A stretch of DNA of 64,000 bases from an uncultured Prevotellaceae bacterium (GTDB taxonomy: Bacteria; Bacteroidota; Bacteroidia; Bacteroidales; Bacteroidaceae), in assembly GCA_900315745.1 (NCBI GenBank), contig ONAG01000006.1, forward strand, positions 1 through 64,000, in the 5' to 3' direction. Shown one piece after another: positions 25,839 through 35,014 of this stretch. Below the pieces are notes generated by a model. It searched no databases, had not been told where the DNA came from, and saw only the letters and a program-made list of their open reading frames with translations. Position numbers and translations under genes: made by a program. Numbering within the stretch: position 1 is the first letter of the stretch; the number at the start of each line of letters is the position of its first letter.

Positions 25839-27110
25839 TCATCTAATCTTCAGAGTTATGATTGTGAGTGCTGCCAGGATTATCGTGGTGATCCAGAAGC
25901 GCACTGTGATTTTCGATTCGTGGAATTGTCGTTGGGGCCACCCCTTGAGGATGAAACGGCTTGTGGGGTCAAGGTCTTTGTCAAGTTTGCGGAAATTGTC
26001 GTGGATGGGGGTGGCACGGAATATTCTTACGCGCTCCCCTTTTCGCAAACGATATTTGAAATAGGCGGTTTGCAATATCACACTGAGGCTTTCCACAAAG
26101 AATATGCCACAAAGGATGGGCAACATCAGTTCCTTGTGCACAATGACGGCGCAAACGCCTATCACCCCGCCTATCATTAATGAGCCGGTGTCGCCCATGA
26201 ACACTTGGGCTGGGTATGCATTATACCATAGGAAACCAATCATCGCACCAATGAACGCACACATGAACACCACCAACTCTTGTGAGCCTGGTATGTACAT
26301 TATGTTGAGATAGGAGGCATATTCTATGTGGCTGCTCACATAGGCAAATATGCCTAATGCTACTCCTATGATGGCGGAATTGCCGGCGCACATCCCATCC
26401 ATGCCGTCATTAAGGTTGGCTCCGTTGCTCACTGCTGTCACCACAAGGATTGTTATGATGACAAAAAGCACCCAACCGGCAGCATTCTTGTATTTGCCCA
26501 TCCAGTTGAAAGCCATCGAATAGTCCAAATTATGGTTCTTTACAAATGGGATGGTGGTCTTGAGGGATTTTTCCGACTCCGACTTGTGGGTGACTTTGAC
26601 ATTCCCTTCTACTTGTTCTGTTACTATGGTCTCGTTGATTGTGGCATCAGGACTTGCCCATAATGTCAAGCCTACTACGAGACCAAGGATGATTTGTCCA
26701 ACCAACTTGAATTTTGGTTTCAGACCATCCTTGTTGTTCTTGAAAATCTTGATGTAGTCGTCGAGGAAACCAAGAAAGCCCAGCCATAATGTGGTGACTA
26801 TCATCAGCAACAAGTATATGTTGCGCATCCTGCCGAAAAGAAGTGTGGGGATTAATATGGATACAAGAATGATTATGCCACCCATCGACGGCACATTCTT
26901 TTTCTTCTCGCCAAATGGGTCGATGGATGCATCACGTTGTTTCTCCGTTATGTGCTTCTTCTTCATATAGACAATGAATTTCTCGCCAAACCATGCGGAT
27001 ATTATTAGCGAGAGAATCAAGGCTGCAAGAGAGCGGAACGATATGTAGTGCCACATGTGTGACCCTGGTATGTCGAATTGCTCGAAAAATCTGAAAATAT
27101 AGTATAGCAT
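25839..27110 (-). CDS. mraY: Phospho-N-acetylmuramoyl-pentapeptide transferase
   Basis: The ATG at 27110 gives 423 residues; the longer frame starts inside the intergenic leader. This integral membrane enzyme transfers phospho-MurNAc-pentapeptide to undecaprenyl phosphate, making lipid I. The catalytic motifs are GFLDDYIKIFKNNKDGLKPK, NGANLNDGMDGMCAGNSAII and VFMGDTGSLMIGG. Between transmembrane helices, around residues 165-215, there is a polar insertion (ETIVTEQVEGNVKVTHKSES) absent from the 360-residue E. coli enzyme but usual in Bacteroidota. It lies 31 bases after murE. Confidence 0.97.
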   Translation of the reverse strand: MLYYIFRFFEQFDIPGSHMWHYISFRSLAALILSLIISAWFGEKFIVYMKKKHITEKQRDASIDPFGEKKKNVPSMGGIIILVSILIPTLLFGRMRNIYLLLMIVTTLWLGFLGFLDDYIKIFKNNKDGLKPKFKLVGQIILGLVVGLTLWASPDATINETIVTEQVEGNVKVTHKSESEKSLKTTIPFVKNHNLDYSMAFNWMGKYKNAAGWVLFVIITILVVTAVSNGANLNDGMDGMCAGNSAIIGVALGIFAYVSSHIEYASYLNIMYIPGSQELVVFMCAFIGAMIGFLWYNAYPAQVFMGDTGSLMIGGVIGVCAVIVHKELMLPILCGIFFVESLSVILQTAYFKYRLRKGERVRIFRATPIHDNFRKLDKDLDPTSRFILKGWPQRQFHESKITVRFWITTIILAALTIITLKIR

Positions 27111-27141
27111 GTTCTTTGATTTTGTCTTGTTGTGTTTCGTG

Positions 27142-28602
27142 TCAGTTAGCTTGTGTTGCAAAGAGTTTCAGCAGTTCTTCGCGGTCGTCAAAGTGATGCT
27201 TCACACCGCAAATCTCTTGGTAGTCCTCATGGCCTTTACCTGCTACAAGTATCACGTCGCCCTTGCTTGCCATGAGGCAAGCTGTACGTATGGCTTCACG
27301 GCGGTCCACCACTGATAACACTTTGCGCCGTTGCTGTGGAGTGAGGCCGGCGAGCATGTCGTCGATGATGGATTGTGGTTCTTCAAAACGAGGATTGTCG
27401 CTGGTGATGATCACGCGGTCGCTTTGGCGCACCGCCTCACGTGCCATCAGTGGACGCTTGCCCTTGTCGCGATTGCCACCGGCGCCGCAAACGGTTATCA
27501 CCTTGCCTTTGCCATCGAGCACCTCGTGGATGGCGTTGAGCACGTTCTCCAGGGCGTCGGGAGTATGTGCATAGTCAACGATGGCGGTATATCCCTCTGG
27601 AGATTTTACCGGTTGCAGCCTGCCGCTGACACTGTGGAGTGTGCTCATCACCACCAGAACGTCATCGGCTTTTTTCCCAAGCATCAGCGCGGCGCCATAG
27701 ACGGCAAGCAGATTGCTTACATTGAATTTGCCAATGAACTGAACTCCTACTTCCCTTCCGTCCACTTCCAAATACATTCCTTCGAAATGGCATTCCAAAA
27801 TCCTTGCCCTATAGTCGGCCATGCTTCGTGTGGAGTATGTCTTCACTGTCGCCTTGGTGTTCTGCACCATCACCATGCCATTCTTGTCATCGGCATTGGT
27901 GATGGCAAAGGAGCCTTTGGGGAGCATGTCGAAAAATGCTTTCTTGGCATCACGGTAGTTCTCGAAAGTGCCGTGATAGTCAAGGTGGTCGCGTGTCAGG
28001 TTGGTGAATATGCCTCCCGTGAAGTGCAAACCTCCGATACGGTGCTGGTGGATGGCATGGCTGCTGCATTCCATGAATACGTATTCGCATCCTGCTTCTA
28101 CCATTTTGGATAGAAGATGGTTGAGCTGTATCGGGTCTGGAGTGGTGTGCGTGGCTGGGACGGCTTCGCTATCGATGTAGTTGCATACAGTGGATAGCAG
28201 ACCGCATTTGTGACCCATTGAGCGAAACATATTATATAATAAGGTGGCGATGGTGGTTTTCCCATTGGTGCCTGTCACGCCAACCAATTTCGTGTGCTCG
28301 GATGGATAACCATAGAAAGCGGTAGCTACCGGACCAACACATTGCTCTGTTGATTCTACTACAACATAGGTCGTAGCAGGCGACTTGGTCTCGGGCAAAT
28401 GTTCGCAAAGGATGGCTGAAGCTCCTTGGGCAGAAGCCTTGTCCATGAACTGATGACCATCTACCTGTGTGCCTTTCAGGGCAATGAAAAGGTGACCTGG
28501 CGCTACTTTGCGCGAATCAATGTTCACATTGGATATTTCCACATCCATGCTGCCGGACACAGTCACTGTCTTGATGTCCTTTAGTAGTGTTCTTAATATC
28601 AT
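27142..28602 (-). CDS. murE: UDP-MurNAc-L-Ala-D-Glu--2,6-diaminopimelate ligase
   Basis: The 486-residue ligase adds the third amino acid of the stem peptide. It has [20 protein letters not shown] near the N-terminus, the ATP loop [19 protein letters not shown], then [16 protein letters not shown] and [12 protein letters not shown]. The substrate-selecting motif is DNPR (in [12 protein letters not shown]), which marks enzymes using meso-diaminopimelate rather than L-lysine. The cell wall of this organism is therefore predicted to be of the DAP type. It lies 21 bases after ftsI. Confidence 0.97.
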   Translation of the reverse strand: MILRTLLKDIKTVTVSGSMDVEISNVNIDSRKVAPGHLFIALKGTQVDGHQFMDKASAQGASAILCEHLPETKSPATTYVVVESTEQCVGPVATAFYGYPSEHTKLVGVTGTNGKTTIATLLYNMFRSMGHKCGLLSTVCNYIDSEAVPATHTTPDPIQLNHLLSKMVEAGCEYVFMECSSHAIHQHRIGGLHFTGGIFTNLTRDHLDYHGTFENYRDAKKAFFDMLPKGSFAITNADDKNGMVMVQNTKATVKTYSTRSMADYRARILECHFEGMYLEVDGREVGVQFIGKFNVSNLLAVYGAALMLGKKADDVLVVMSTLHSVSGRLQPVKSPEGYTAIVDYAHTPDALENVLNAIHEVLDGKGKVITVCGAGGNRDKGKRPLMAREAVRQSDRVIITSDNPRFEEPQSIIDDMLAGLTPQQRRKVLSVVDRREAIRTACLMASKGDVILVAGKGHEDYQEICGVKHHFDDREELLKLFATQAN

Positions 28603-28623
28603 ATCTTTGTCTTTTTCAAATTG

Positions 28624-30777
28624 TCATTGATATTGCATCTTCAACACGCATGTGCTTCCTTTTACGATTTTCTTGCCTGCCGCGATGCTTTGGGACACCA
28701 CTTTGCCGCGTCCCTGGACGCGAGTGTGAAGGCCTCGTCGTTCCATTTCGTAAACTGCATCCCGAGCACCCATGCCCACCACGTCGGGCACCATGTCCAT
28801 CTCTTCTGGCTCGGACTGTGTCAGTATGTATTGGTTGGCGTCCATTCCCACTGTGCCCCAAAATGGCATGTTGCCGTTGTTGGTGGCCCATCGGTTGATG
28901 GTGCGGAATCCCAAATAGTTTAGCACTGTGCTTGCTGATTCAAGATTGCCTTTCATGCTCATTGGCCGATGCTCTTGCTGTTCGTCGCGTGCACTGGTGA
29001 TGTCCATGTTCAGGTTGTGTGCCATGATGCCTTCGGCAATATTGTGGAATACCCAACCGCTCATCGTTCCTCCGGAAGCGGGCAAGCCTGCTTTCTGGAT
29101 GCATACTATGCAGCTGTAGCGTGGGGCGTCTGCTGGGAAATAGCCCACAAAGCTTACCAGATAATGTGTCACACCACTTTTGTAGCCAATGTTGCCTTTG
29201 GAAATCTGGGCTGTTCCTGTCTTTCCTGCAATGGCAAATGATTCTGATCTCACTTTCTTTCCTGTCCCGTTGTTCACAACACGGAGCAGCATGTCTTTTA
29301 TCTTTGCCAAGGTGGAAGGACGACAAATATGCTCCTTGATCACTTCTGTGGGGTATTCTGCCGTCACTTCGCCATCTTTCAACTTCATTTTCACAAAGCG
29401 TGGCTTCATCATTCTGCCGTTGTTGGCTATGGCATTGTAGAATGCCAGTGTGGAGATGGGGGGCACTTGCGACTCGTAGCCGATGCTCATCCATGGCAGG
29501 GTGGTGCGGCTCCAGTTGGTATATTGTCCTCTGGAATTCTTGTGGGGCATGCGGATGCGTGGGGGGGCTGAGCCTTTGATGGGCACGTTGAGGTCTTCGG
29601 CTATTCCCACACGGTGTAGTCCTTCCACAAACTTTTCTGGCGTATCCTTGTAGTATTTGTCTATTACGCGGCTGATGCCTATGTTTGAACTAACTTGCAG
29701 GGCACGGCTTAGCGATATGGTACCGCTACCGCCAGAAGCGCGGTTGTGGTCGTTCATCTGTGCTCCATGCATCATGTATTGGCCGTTGCCAGTCTCCACC
29801 ATGTATGATGTGTCCACTTTTTGGTCATCGAGAGCCACCATCAATGATGCTGTCTTGAATACAGAACCAGGTTCGAGCAAGTCGGCTACTGCATGGTTGC
29901 GACGCTCACGGTAGAGACCATCGCCACACTTCTCAAGGTTGACAATGGCTTTCACGTCGCCTGTGTTCACTTCCATCACAATGGCTACTCCTACGTCTGC
30001 GTTGATTTCCTTCAACTCTTCATGGAGTGCTTTTTCTGCTATGTCCTGCATTTGCACGTTGATGGTGGTCACAATGTCTTCTCCATCTACAGGTGCCTGA
30101 TCCACGATGTTCAGAAACTTGTTCATCACCTTGTGCATGTGTGAGCTGCCTTCTTTTCCGCGTAAAACGCTGTCGAATGACTGCTCAAGTCCAAAACGTG
30201 CACTGTCTTTCTCGCCATACATGTCGCCTATGGTGCGTAGGGCAAGTGTCCCAAATGGGCGCCTGCGTGCATTGTTGTCTGTATAGTGGAATCCACCAAC
30301 GTATTTGTGCAACTTGAAAATGGGTAATTTTTTTACACGTTGTAAGGTGTTGTAGTCCACGCGTCGTGGCCATATTGCAAAATTCTGGTTGGTGTCATTA
30401 TACCCTGTCATTAGGTGGCTCCTGAATTCCAGGGCGCTCTTGTCAGGGAAAATTTCGCTTAGGCCATTGCATATGCTGTCCAACTTGTCGTGCCATAGGG
30501 AATCGCTTTGTTCTCTGCACACTTTGAAATCCATGAACAGCTTGTATTCGGGCAGCGAGCTGGCCATGAGTTCTCCATGGTCGCTCAGTATGTTGCCACG
30601 ATTGGCTTTCTCGATTCTGCCGGCAGGCTTCTTTTGGTTGGCAACTTCCATCCAATAATCATGCTTGGCTGTCATGATGTAGATGGTCTTTGCTATCACT
30701 ACCACCCCAAGAATGGTCATCAGGCATGCCAGGTATGAATAGCGTGAAGTGGCGTTTCTGTTTCCTTGTTTGTTCAT
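28624..30777 (-). CDS. ftsI: Septal penicillin-binding protein FtsI (PBP3) with C-terminal PASTA domain
   Basis: The 717-residue bitopic transpeptidase crosslinks septal peptidoglycan. A transmembrane anchor is near residues 16-36 (YLACLMTILGVVVIAKTIY). The PBP dimerisation region includes GNILSDHGELMASSLPEYKL. The transpeptidase motifs are the serine nucleophile in EPGSVFKTASLMV, SSN in LQVSSNIGISRV and KTG in FAIAGKTGTAQIS. The last 60 residues (DMVPDVVGMGARDAVYEMER onward) form one PASTA module, which E. coli FtsI lacks. Its ATG overlaps the ftsL-like stop by four bases. Confidence 0.95.
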   Translation of the reverse strand: MNKQGNRNATSRYSYLACLMTILGVVVIAKTIYIMTAKHDYWMEVANQKKPAGRIEKANRGNILSDHGELMASSLPEYKLFMDFKVCREQSDSLWHDKLDSICNGLSEIFPDKSALEFRSHLMTGYNDTNQNFAIWPRRVDYNTLQRVKKLPIFKLHKYVGGFHYTDNNARRRPFGTLALRTIGDMYGEKDSARFGLEQSFDSVLRGKEGSSHMHKVMNKFLNIVDQAPVDGEDIVTTINVQMQDIAEKALHEELKEINADVGVAIVMEVNTGDVKAIVNLEKCGDGLYRERRNHAVADLLEPGSVFKTASLMVALDDQKVDTSYMVETGNGQYMMHGAQMNDHNRASGGSGTISLSRALQVSSNIGISRVIDKYYKDTPEKFVEGLHRVGIAEDLNVPIKGSAPPRIRMPHKNSRGQYTNWSRTTLPWMSIGYESQVPPISTLAFYNAIANNGRMMKPRFVKMKLKDGEVTAEYPTEVIKEHICRPSTLAKIKDMLLRVVNNGTGKKVRSESFAIAGKTGTAQISKGNIGYKSGVTHYLVSFVGYFPADAPRYSCIVCIQKAGLPASGGTMSGWVFHNIAEGIMAHNLNMDITSARDEQQEHRPMSMKGNLESASTVLNYLGFRTINRWATNNGNMPFWGTVGMDANQYILTQSEPEEMDMVPDVVGMGARDAVYEMERRGLHTRVQGRGKVVSQSIAAGKKIVKGSTCVLKMQYQ

Positions 30778-31340
30778 TTCACTGGGCTTTGGGGTACGAC
30801 AACAATATATGGGGGCTGGTCTGCAGCGTGGATGGTACTGTCGCTGTTTGCCTTGAGCAACTCTTCCACGTGGCTCTCGCGACTACGTTCGGTAAGCACA
30901 CTCGACAATGACAATGTCTTGTATTTCGATTTCTTCAACTCATCGTTGAGATTGTCGATTCTTATTTGCTGCTTCTGGCAACTATATCTGTTTGAAACAT
31001 ATAGTATGGAGAAAAACGTAATAAGTAGTATCAGCCATACTTGACGGCGTATGGCTTGGGTGTTGAGAATGTCGCCACCAAGAATGGTGCGCAGCGTGAG
31101 GGAAGAAGAAAATGGCTTCTCATCCTCACGTGCATTCTCTTCTATTACTTCCTTCAGCGAGGGGCGTGTGTGCTCGGCAACCTCTTCATCACGAGTGTAA
31201 TTATCATACATGGCTTCATCGTCGGATGCCGTGTCTGACGTTGATTGATGAAGGATTTCCTCGTTTGAAATGGCCGCTGCCAAATTGTCTTTCTCTTCTA
31301 TTTCCAATCTTTCGCTTTCGATGTCTTCTTTCTTGTTCAT
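30774..31340 (-). CDS. FtsL-like cell division protein
   Basis: The 188-residue protein has a long acidic cytoplasmic N-terminus, a single transmembrane helix at about residues 101-117 (VWLILLITFFSILYVSN), then a short coiled-coil segment QKQQIRIDNLNDELKKSKYK. This matches the Bacteroidota FtsL-like family found between rsmH and ftsI. FtsL with FtsB and FtsQ controls FtsWI activity. Identification rests on topology and position, since FtsL sequences diverge strongly. The 100-residue N-terminal extension is longer than in proteobacterial FtsL. Confidence 0.85.
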   Translation of the reverse strand: MNKKEDIESERLEIEEKDNLAAAISNEEILHQSTSDTASDDEAMYDNYTRDEEVAEHTRPSLKEVIEENAREDEKPFSSSLTLRTILGGDILNTQAIRRQVWLILLITFFSILYVSNRYSCQKQQIRIDNLNDELKKSKYKTLSLSSVLTERSRESHVEELLKANSDSTIHAADQPPYIVVVPQSPVK

Positions 31341-31395
31341 TTTCTTTTCTTTTCTTCGGTTCTTTTAGCGTCGTCTTGCAGGTTTTCACTTTTTA

Positions 31396-32319
31396 TCATA
31401 TCTTCTCGGCAACTCGTAGCTTGGCACTCCTGCTGCGAGGATTGGCTTCTTGTTCCTCCGCACTGGGCTGAGTGACTTTGTTGCTCAGTGGCTTTAGAGG
31501 TGAGGAAACACGGCCGAAGAAGTCTTCGTCTGCCAGGCCGTTTACATGCCCGGTTTTCATCACATTCTTCACAATACGGTCTTCCAGACTATGGTAGGTG
31601 ATGACAGACAGCCTGCCTCCTGTGGCAAGCAGGGCTGTGGCGCTTTCAAGCATTTCCTGAAGGGCGGCCATCTCGTGGTTCACCTCTATGCGTAGGGCTT
31701 GAAACACTTTTGTCATCTCCTTTTTTTCCCGTTCGCGTGGCATCAGCCTCGACACCGTGTCCCACAATTGTGTGGTGGTGGTGATGGGGCGCTGTTGGCG
31801 TGATTTCACTATCGCGGCTGCCAATTTGCGGGATTGCCTCAGCTCTCCATAAAGGTAGAGTATGTCGGCCAATTGACCTTCTGAATATCCGTTGACAATG
31901 TCTGCTGCCGTGAGGCGGGCATCTTGGTTCATCCGCATGTCGAGAGGAGCCTCAAAACGGAAAGAGAATCCTCGTGTGCTGTCGTCGAAATGATGGCTCG
32001 ATACGCCCAGGTCGGCAAGCAACCCGTCAATGTGGTCTATGCCATAGTAGTGCATCCAGTTTCGCAGATACCTGAAATTGCTTCTTACAAAGACGAAACG
32101 CTTGTCATCATTGGGTATGTTGCTCATGCTGTCTGCGTCCTGGTCGAAACCAAAAAGCCTGCCGCTTGCACCTAACCTCGATAGTATTTCACGACTATGG
32201 CCGCCACCACCAAAGGTCACATCCACATATGTACCGTCTGGACGAATGCACAACCCATCTACGCTCTCCTTCAACAAGACGGGGACGTGGTATGCGGGGA
32301 GGGGGGAGCTTATTTGCAT
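31396..32319 (-). CDS. rsmH: 16S rRNA (cytosine(1402)-N(4))-methyltransferase
   Basis: The 307-residue SAM-dependent enzyme methylates C1402 of 16S rRNA in the decoding centre. It begins YHVPVLLKESVDGL, with the SAM loop YVDVTFGGGGHSREIL, then DGLLADLGVSSHHFDDSTRG and FSFRFEAPLDMRMN. The C-terminal part has LRIEVNHEMAALQEML and VITYHSLEDRIVKN. It overlaps mraZ by ten bases, so the two are likely translationally coupled. Confidence 0.97.
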   Translation of the reverse strand: MQISSPLPAYHVPVLLKESVDGLCIRPDGTYVDVTFGGGGHSREILSRLGASGRLFGFDQDADSMSNIPNDDKRFVFVRSNFRYLRNWMHYYGIDHIDGLLADLGVSSHHFDDSTRGFSFRFEAPLDMRMNQDARLTAADIVNGYSEGQLADILYLYGELRQSRKLAAAIVKSRQQRPITTTTQLWDTVSRLMPREREKKEMTKVFQALRIEVNHEMAALQEMLESATALLATGGRLSVITYHSLEDRIVKNVMKTGHVNGLADEDFFGRVSSPLKPLSNKVTQPSAEEQEANPRSRSAKLRVAEKI

Positions 32320-32786
32320 GGCTGTCCTCCTGATGTGGGTGCTTGGTCGCTCAAGAGGTGCTCCAATGCATCTGTGAATTCCTCATGGCTCACAAATGGC
32401 TTGACTGTGTTTTCGCTGCTCCATATTTCAATGTAGTCACCCATGCCTATAAAACGTATGCCTTGGCGTATTTCCGCTGATTCCAACAAACGCTTGGGGA
32501 TGAGTATGCGTCCACTGCTGTCAGGAGTGACTAATTCCACAGCCGAGAGAAACTGACGGTAAATCTGCTGATGGGCGGGATTCCAGCGGTTTATCTTGCT
32601 GCATAGGAAATCCATTTGCTTGCTCCATGCTGATTCAGGATAGAGAGTGAGGCAGGGCTGGTAAACGTCCTTGCGAAGCACAAGCGTGTCGCTGCTCTCT
32701 CCTTGCAGCACTTTGCGAAATGCGGCTGGAAGAAATACACGTCCTTTGGAGTCGGTCTTGGCTTCTATGTTGCCTAATAATCTCAT
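32310..32786 (-). CDS. mraZ: Transcriptional regulator MraZ
   Basis: The ATG at 32786 gives 158 residues beginning MRLLGNIEAKTDSKGRVFLP; the longer frame would run through the operator and promoter. MraZ is a ring-forming AbrB-like DNA-binding protein that represses its own dcw operon. The two swapped-hairpin DNA-binding motifs are KTDSKGRVFLPAAFRK and TPDSSGRILIPKRLLE. Three tandem ten-base repeats directly upstream are the expected binding site. It is the first gene of the 14-gene cluster. Confidence 0.95.
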   Translation of the reverse strand: MRLLGNIEAKTDSKGRVFLPAAFRKVLQGESSDTLVLRKDVYQPCLTLYPESAWSKQMDFLCSKINRWNPAHQQIYRQFLSAVELVTPDSSGRILIPKRLLESAEIRQGIRFIGMGDYIEIWSSENTVKPFVSHEEFTDALEHLLSDQAPTSGGQPCK

Positions 32787-32813
32787 TTTTGTCAGTCCTC
32801 TTGAAATCGGCTT

Positions 32814-32821
32814 CAAAATTA
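32814..32821 (-). promoter_or_regulatory. -7 element of the dcw operon
   Basis: The minus strand reads TAATTTTG 28 bases before the mraZ ATG. The expected -33 position falls inside the MraZ repeats at 32826-32855, so MraZ binding would block RNA polymerase. Confidence 0.65.
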
Positions 32822-32825
32822 CACA

Positions 32826-32855
32826 TTTTCCTCCACTTTCCCCCATTTTCCTCCA
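32826..32855 (-). promoter_or_regulatory. MraZ operator: three tandem 10-bp repeats
   Basis: On the minus strand three direct repeats follow without a gap: TGGAGGAAAA, TGGGGGAAAG and TGGAGGAAAA. MraZ in other bacteria binds tandem TGGG-type boxes spaced by ten bases at the mra promoter. Position, period and sequence all agree. Confidence 0.8.
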
Positions 32856-33030
32856 CTTTTTTTTAAAAAAAATCAAGTGCCTGCAATATGGGTTGAAAAG
32901 CTCTTTTTCTACAAAAATAAAATATATCGAAATCCTTGTTGAAATCTATCTTTGTGTATTGCTTTTTTAACAAAAAACATGATTTTTGAACTTTTTTCGC
33001 CCAAGATGCTAAAAAATTGAAAAAGATGAT

Positions 33031-33038
33031 TATTTTTG
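33031..33038 (+). promoter_or_regulatory. Candidate -7 element of the acyltransferase pair
   Basis: TATTTTTG fits TAnnTTTG and lies 28 bases before the ATG at 33066. The -33 region is A-rich without TTTG, so the call is tentative. The 280-base gap to mraZ holds this, the MraZ operator and A/T-rich sequence only. Confidence 0.45.
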
Positions 33039-33065
33039 CATCTTATTAGAGAAAGTACTCGTATC

Positions 33066-33893
33066 ATGACCGAGATATCAGAAAAAACCATTGATATTAA
33101 TAAAATTCTTAATGACAAGATGGGTGCTCGGGCAAAGATGGTGCCTTCTGTGGCAACCAACTGGCTCAAAAGCATCATTCATCAAGACGAGGTGAACAGA
33201 TTCTTGTGGGAGTCGCGCGACAAGGTGGGAGTGGACTGGCTTGAGGAATGTGTGAGGTATTTGGACATGACCTTGAAATTGGAAGGTGAAGAAAACCTGC
33301 CTGCAAAGGATGATGGAAAACTCTACACTTTCGTGAGCAACCATCCTCTTGGAGGCCAGGATGGTGTCGCCTTGGGTGCCATCATTGGCAGACACTATGA
33401 TGGCAATTTCAAATATTTGGTAAATGACCTGCTTATGAACTTGCCCGGACTGGCGCCATTGTGCATACCTATCAACAAAACAGGAAACCAAAGCAGAAGT
33501 TTCCCTGCCATGGTAAATGCAGGATTCAATAGCGACAGCCACATGCTGATGTTCCCTGCTGGCTTGTGTTCCAGAAAAACCAATGGAGAAATAAGGGACT
33601 TGCCATGGAAAAAGACTTTCATATCGAAAAGTGTGGCTACTCATAGAGATGTTGTCCCAATTCATTTCAGTGGCAGAAATTCAAACCGTTTCTATCGTAT
33701 AGCAAATATTTGCAAAACCTTGGGAATAAAGGTGAATATAGCAATGTTATTCCTTGTGGACGAAATGTATAAAAACGTACACAAAACATTTAGAGTGGCA
33801 ATAGGAAAACCTATACCGTGGCAAACTTTCGACAAATCGAAGACACCTGCCCAATGGGCACAATTTGTACAAGACACGGTGTACAAACTCTAA
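33066..33893 (+). CDS. PlsC-type O-acyltransferase, probable glycine-lipid GlsA homologue
   Basis: The ATG at 33066 gives 275 residues of the lysophospholipid acyltransferase (PlsC-like) superfamily. The active-site motif is SNHPLGGQDG with His93, followed by the substrate-side segment PINKTGNQSRSF and MLMFPAGLCSRK. It lacks transmembrane helices and ends KPIPWQTFDKS. It is followed 76 bases later by a GNAT-type acyltransferase. In Bacteroides thetaiotaomicron such a pair, glsA and glsB, makes acyloxyacyl glycine lipids, GlsA being the O-acyltransferase. Function here is inferred from family and pairing. An ornithine-lipid type product is the alternative. Confidence 0.82.
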   Translation: MTEISEKTIDINKILNDKMGARAKMVPSVATNWLKSIIHQDEVNRFLWESRDKVGVDWLEECVRYLDMTLKLEGEENLPAKDDGKLYTFVSNHPLGGQDGVALGAIIGRHYDGNFKYLVNDLLMNLPGLAPLCIPINKTGNQSRSFPAMVNAGFNSDSHMLMFPAGLCSRKTNGEIRDLPWKKTFISKSVATHRDVVPIHFSGRNSNRFYRIANICKTLGIKVNIAMLFLVDEMYKNVHKTFRVAIGKPIPWQTFDKSKTPAQWAQFVQDTVYKL

Positions 33894-33969
33894 TCTACAC
33901 ATAATGAATCCTTAATGATTTATAAAACTAAAGCAATCTCCCAAAAACCTAACACTATCCCTATAACCC

Positions 33970-34977
33970 ATGGAACAAATCATACCACCTGTTGACAAAG
34001 AATTGCTGATAAGTGAGCTTACACCTGACAAACGCTTGCGAATGACCAACAAAAGCCACAATCATATATATGTTGTGGATATCCACGACTCGCCAAATGT
34101 TGTCAGGGAAATAGGACGTCAAAGGGAAGAGGTGTTCCGAGCTGCAGGAGGTGGCACTGGAAAAGCACTCGACCTTGATGAGTTCGACTTGATGGACAAT
34201 TGCTATAAGCAACTGTTGGTGTGGAATCCTGAAGAGAATGAGATAATAGGTGGATACCGATACAAACTGGGCAACGAGGTGGATTTCGATGAGAAGGGAC
34301 AGCCTGTTCTCGCTACAAGCCACATGTTTCATTTCTCTGATAAGTTTATCAAGGATTATTTGCCACGAACCGTCGAACTGGCTCGCTCTTATGTCACATT
34401 GCCATATCAAAGCAGCAAACGGGGGGCAAAGAGTATTTTCGCACTCGACAACTTATGGGATGGTTTGGGGGCTTTGACTGTCATCATGCCCAATGTGAAG
34501 TATTTTTTTGGGAAAATGACAATGTATCCTTCATACGTCAGAAAAGGACGAGACATGATTCTCTTTTTCCTAAACAAACACTTCGGAGACAAGGATGATT
34601 TGATTTTGCCTGTCAAGCCTCTGAAACTTGACACTGATCCCAAGGAACTTGAACGTATATTGTGCAAGGATGACTTAAGGGAAGATTACAGAATACTGAA
34701 TGGGGAAATCAGAAAACTTGGCATCAATATACCACCATTGGTGAATGCTTACATGGGCCTTAGCCCAACAATGAAGATGTTCGGCACTGCCATAAACGAC
34801 GGATTTGGGGATGTGGAGGAAACTGGTATCCTTATTGCTGTGGATGAGATTCTTGAGGAAAAGCGAATAAGACACATTGACTCTTTCATCAAGGAGCATC
34901 CGGAGGTGTTGCATTTCTCATCTGGTGGCGACGTGGGTAAGATTCTGTCACACAGATTTGACAAGGGCAATGGCTGA
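33970..34977 (+). CDS. GNAT/hemolysin-family N-acyltransferase, probable GlsB homologue
   Basis: The 335-residue protein belongs to the OlsB-like GNAT family (often annotated as putative hemolysin), which moves a 3-hydroxyacyl chain from ACP onto an amino acid. Features are REIGRQREEVFRAAGGGTGK, LDEFDLMDNCYKQLLVWNPE, EIIGGYRYKLG and ELARSYVTLPYQSSKRGAKS, then LWDGLGALTVIMPNVKYFFG. The C-terminal third (NIPPLVNAYMGLSPTMKMFG) also fits the family. With the preceding PlsC-type gene it makes a two-step N- then O-acylation pathway for an amino-acid lipid of the membrane. Glycine as the amino acid is inferred from Bacteroides. Confidence 0.83.
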   Translation: MEQIIPPVDKELLISELTPDKRLRMTNKSHNHIYVVDIHDSPNVVREIGRQREEVFRAAGGGTGKALDLDEFDLMDNCYKQLLVWNPEENEIIGGYRYKLGNEVDFDEKGQPVLATSHMFHFSDKFIKDYLPRTVELARSYVTLPYQSSKRGAKSIFALDNLWDGLGALTVIMPNVKYFFGKMTMYPSYVRKGRDMILFFLNKHFGDKDDLILPVKPLKLDTDPKELERILCKDDLREDYRILNGEIRKLGINIPPLVNAYMGLSPTMKMFGTAINDGFGDVEETGILIAVDEILEEKRIRHIDSFIKEHPEVLHFSSGGDVGKILSHRFDKGNG

Positions 34978-35014
34978 CAAGGTGATTGCATAATTTTTTT
35001 CCAAGAAAACGCCT

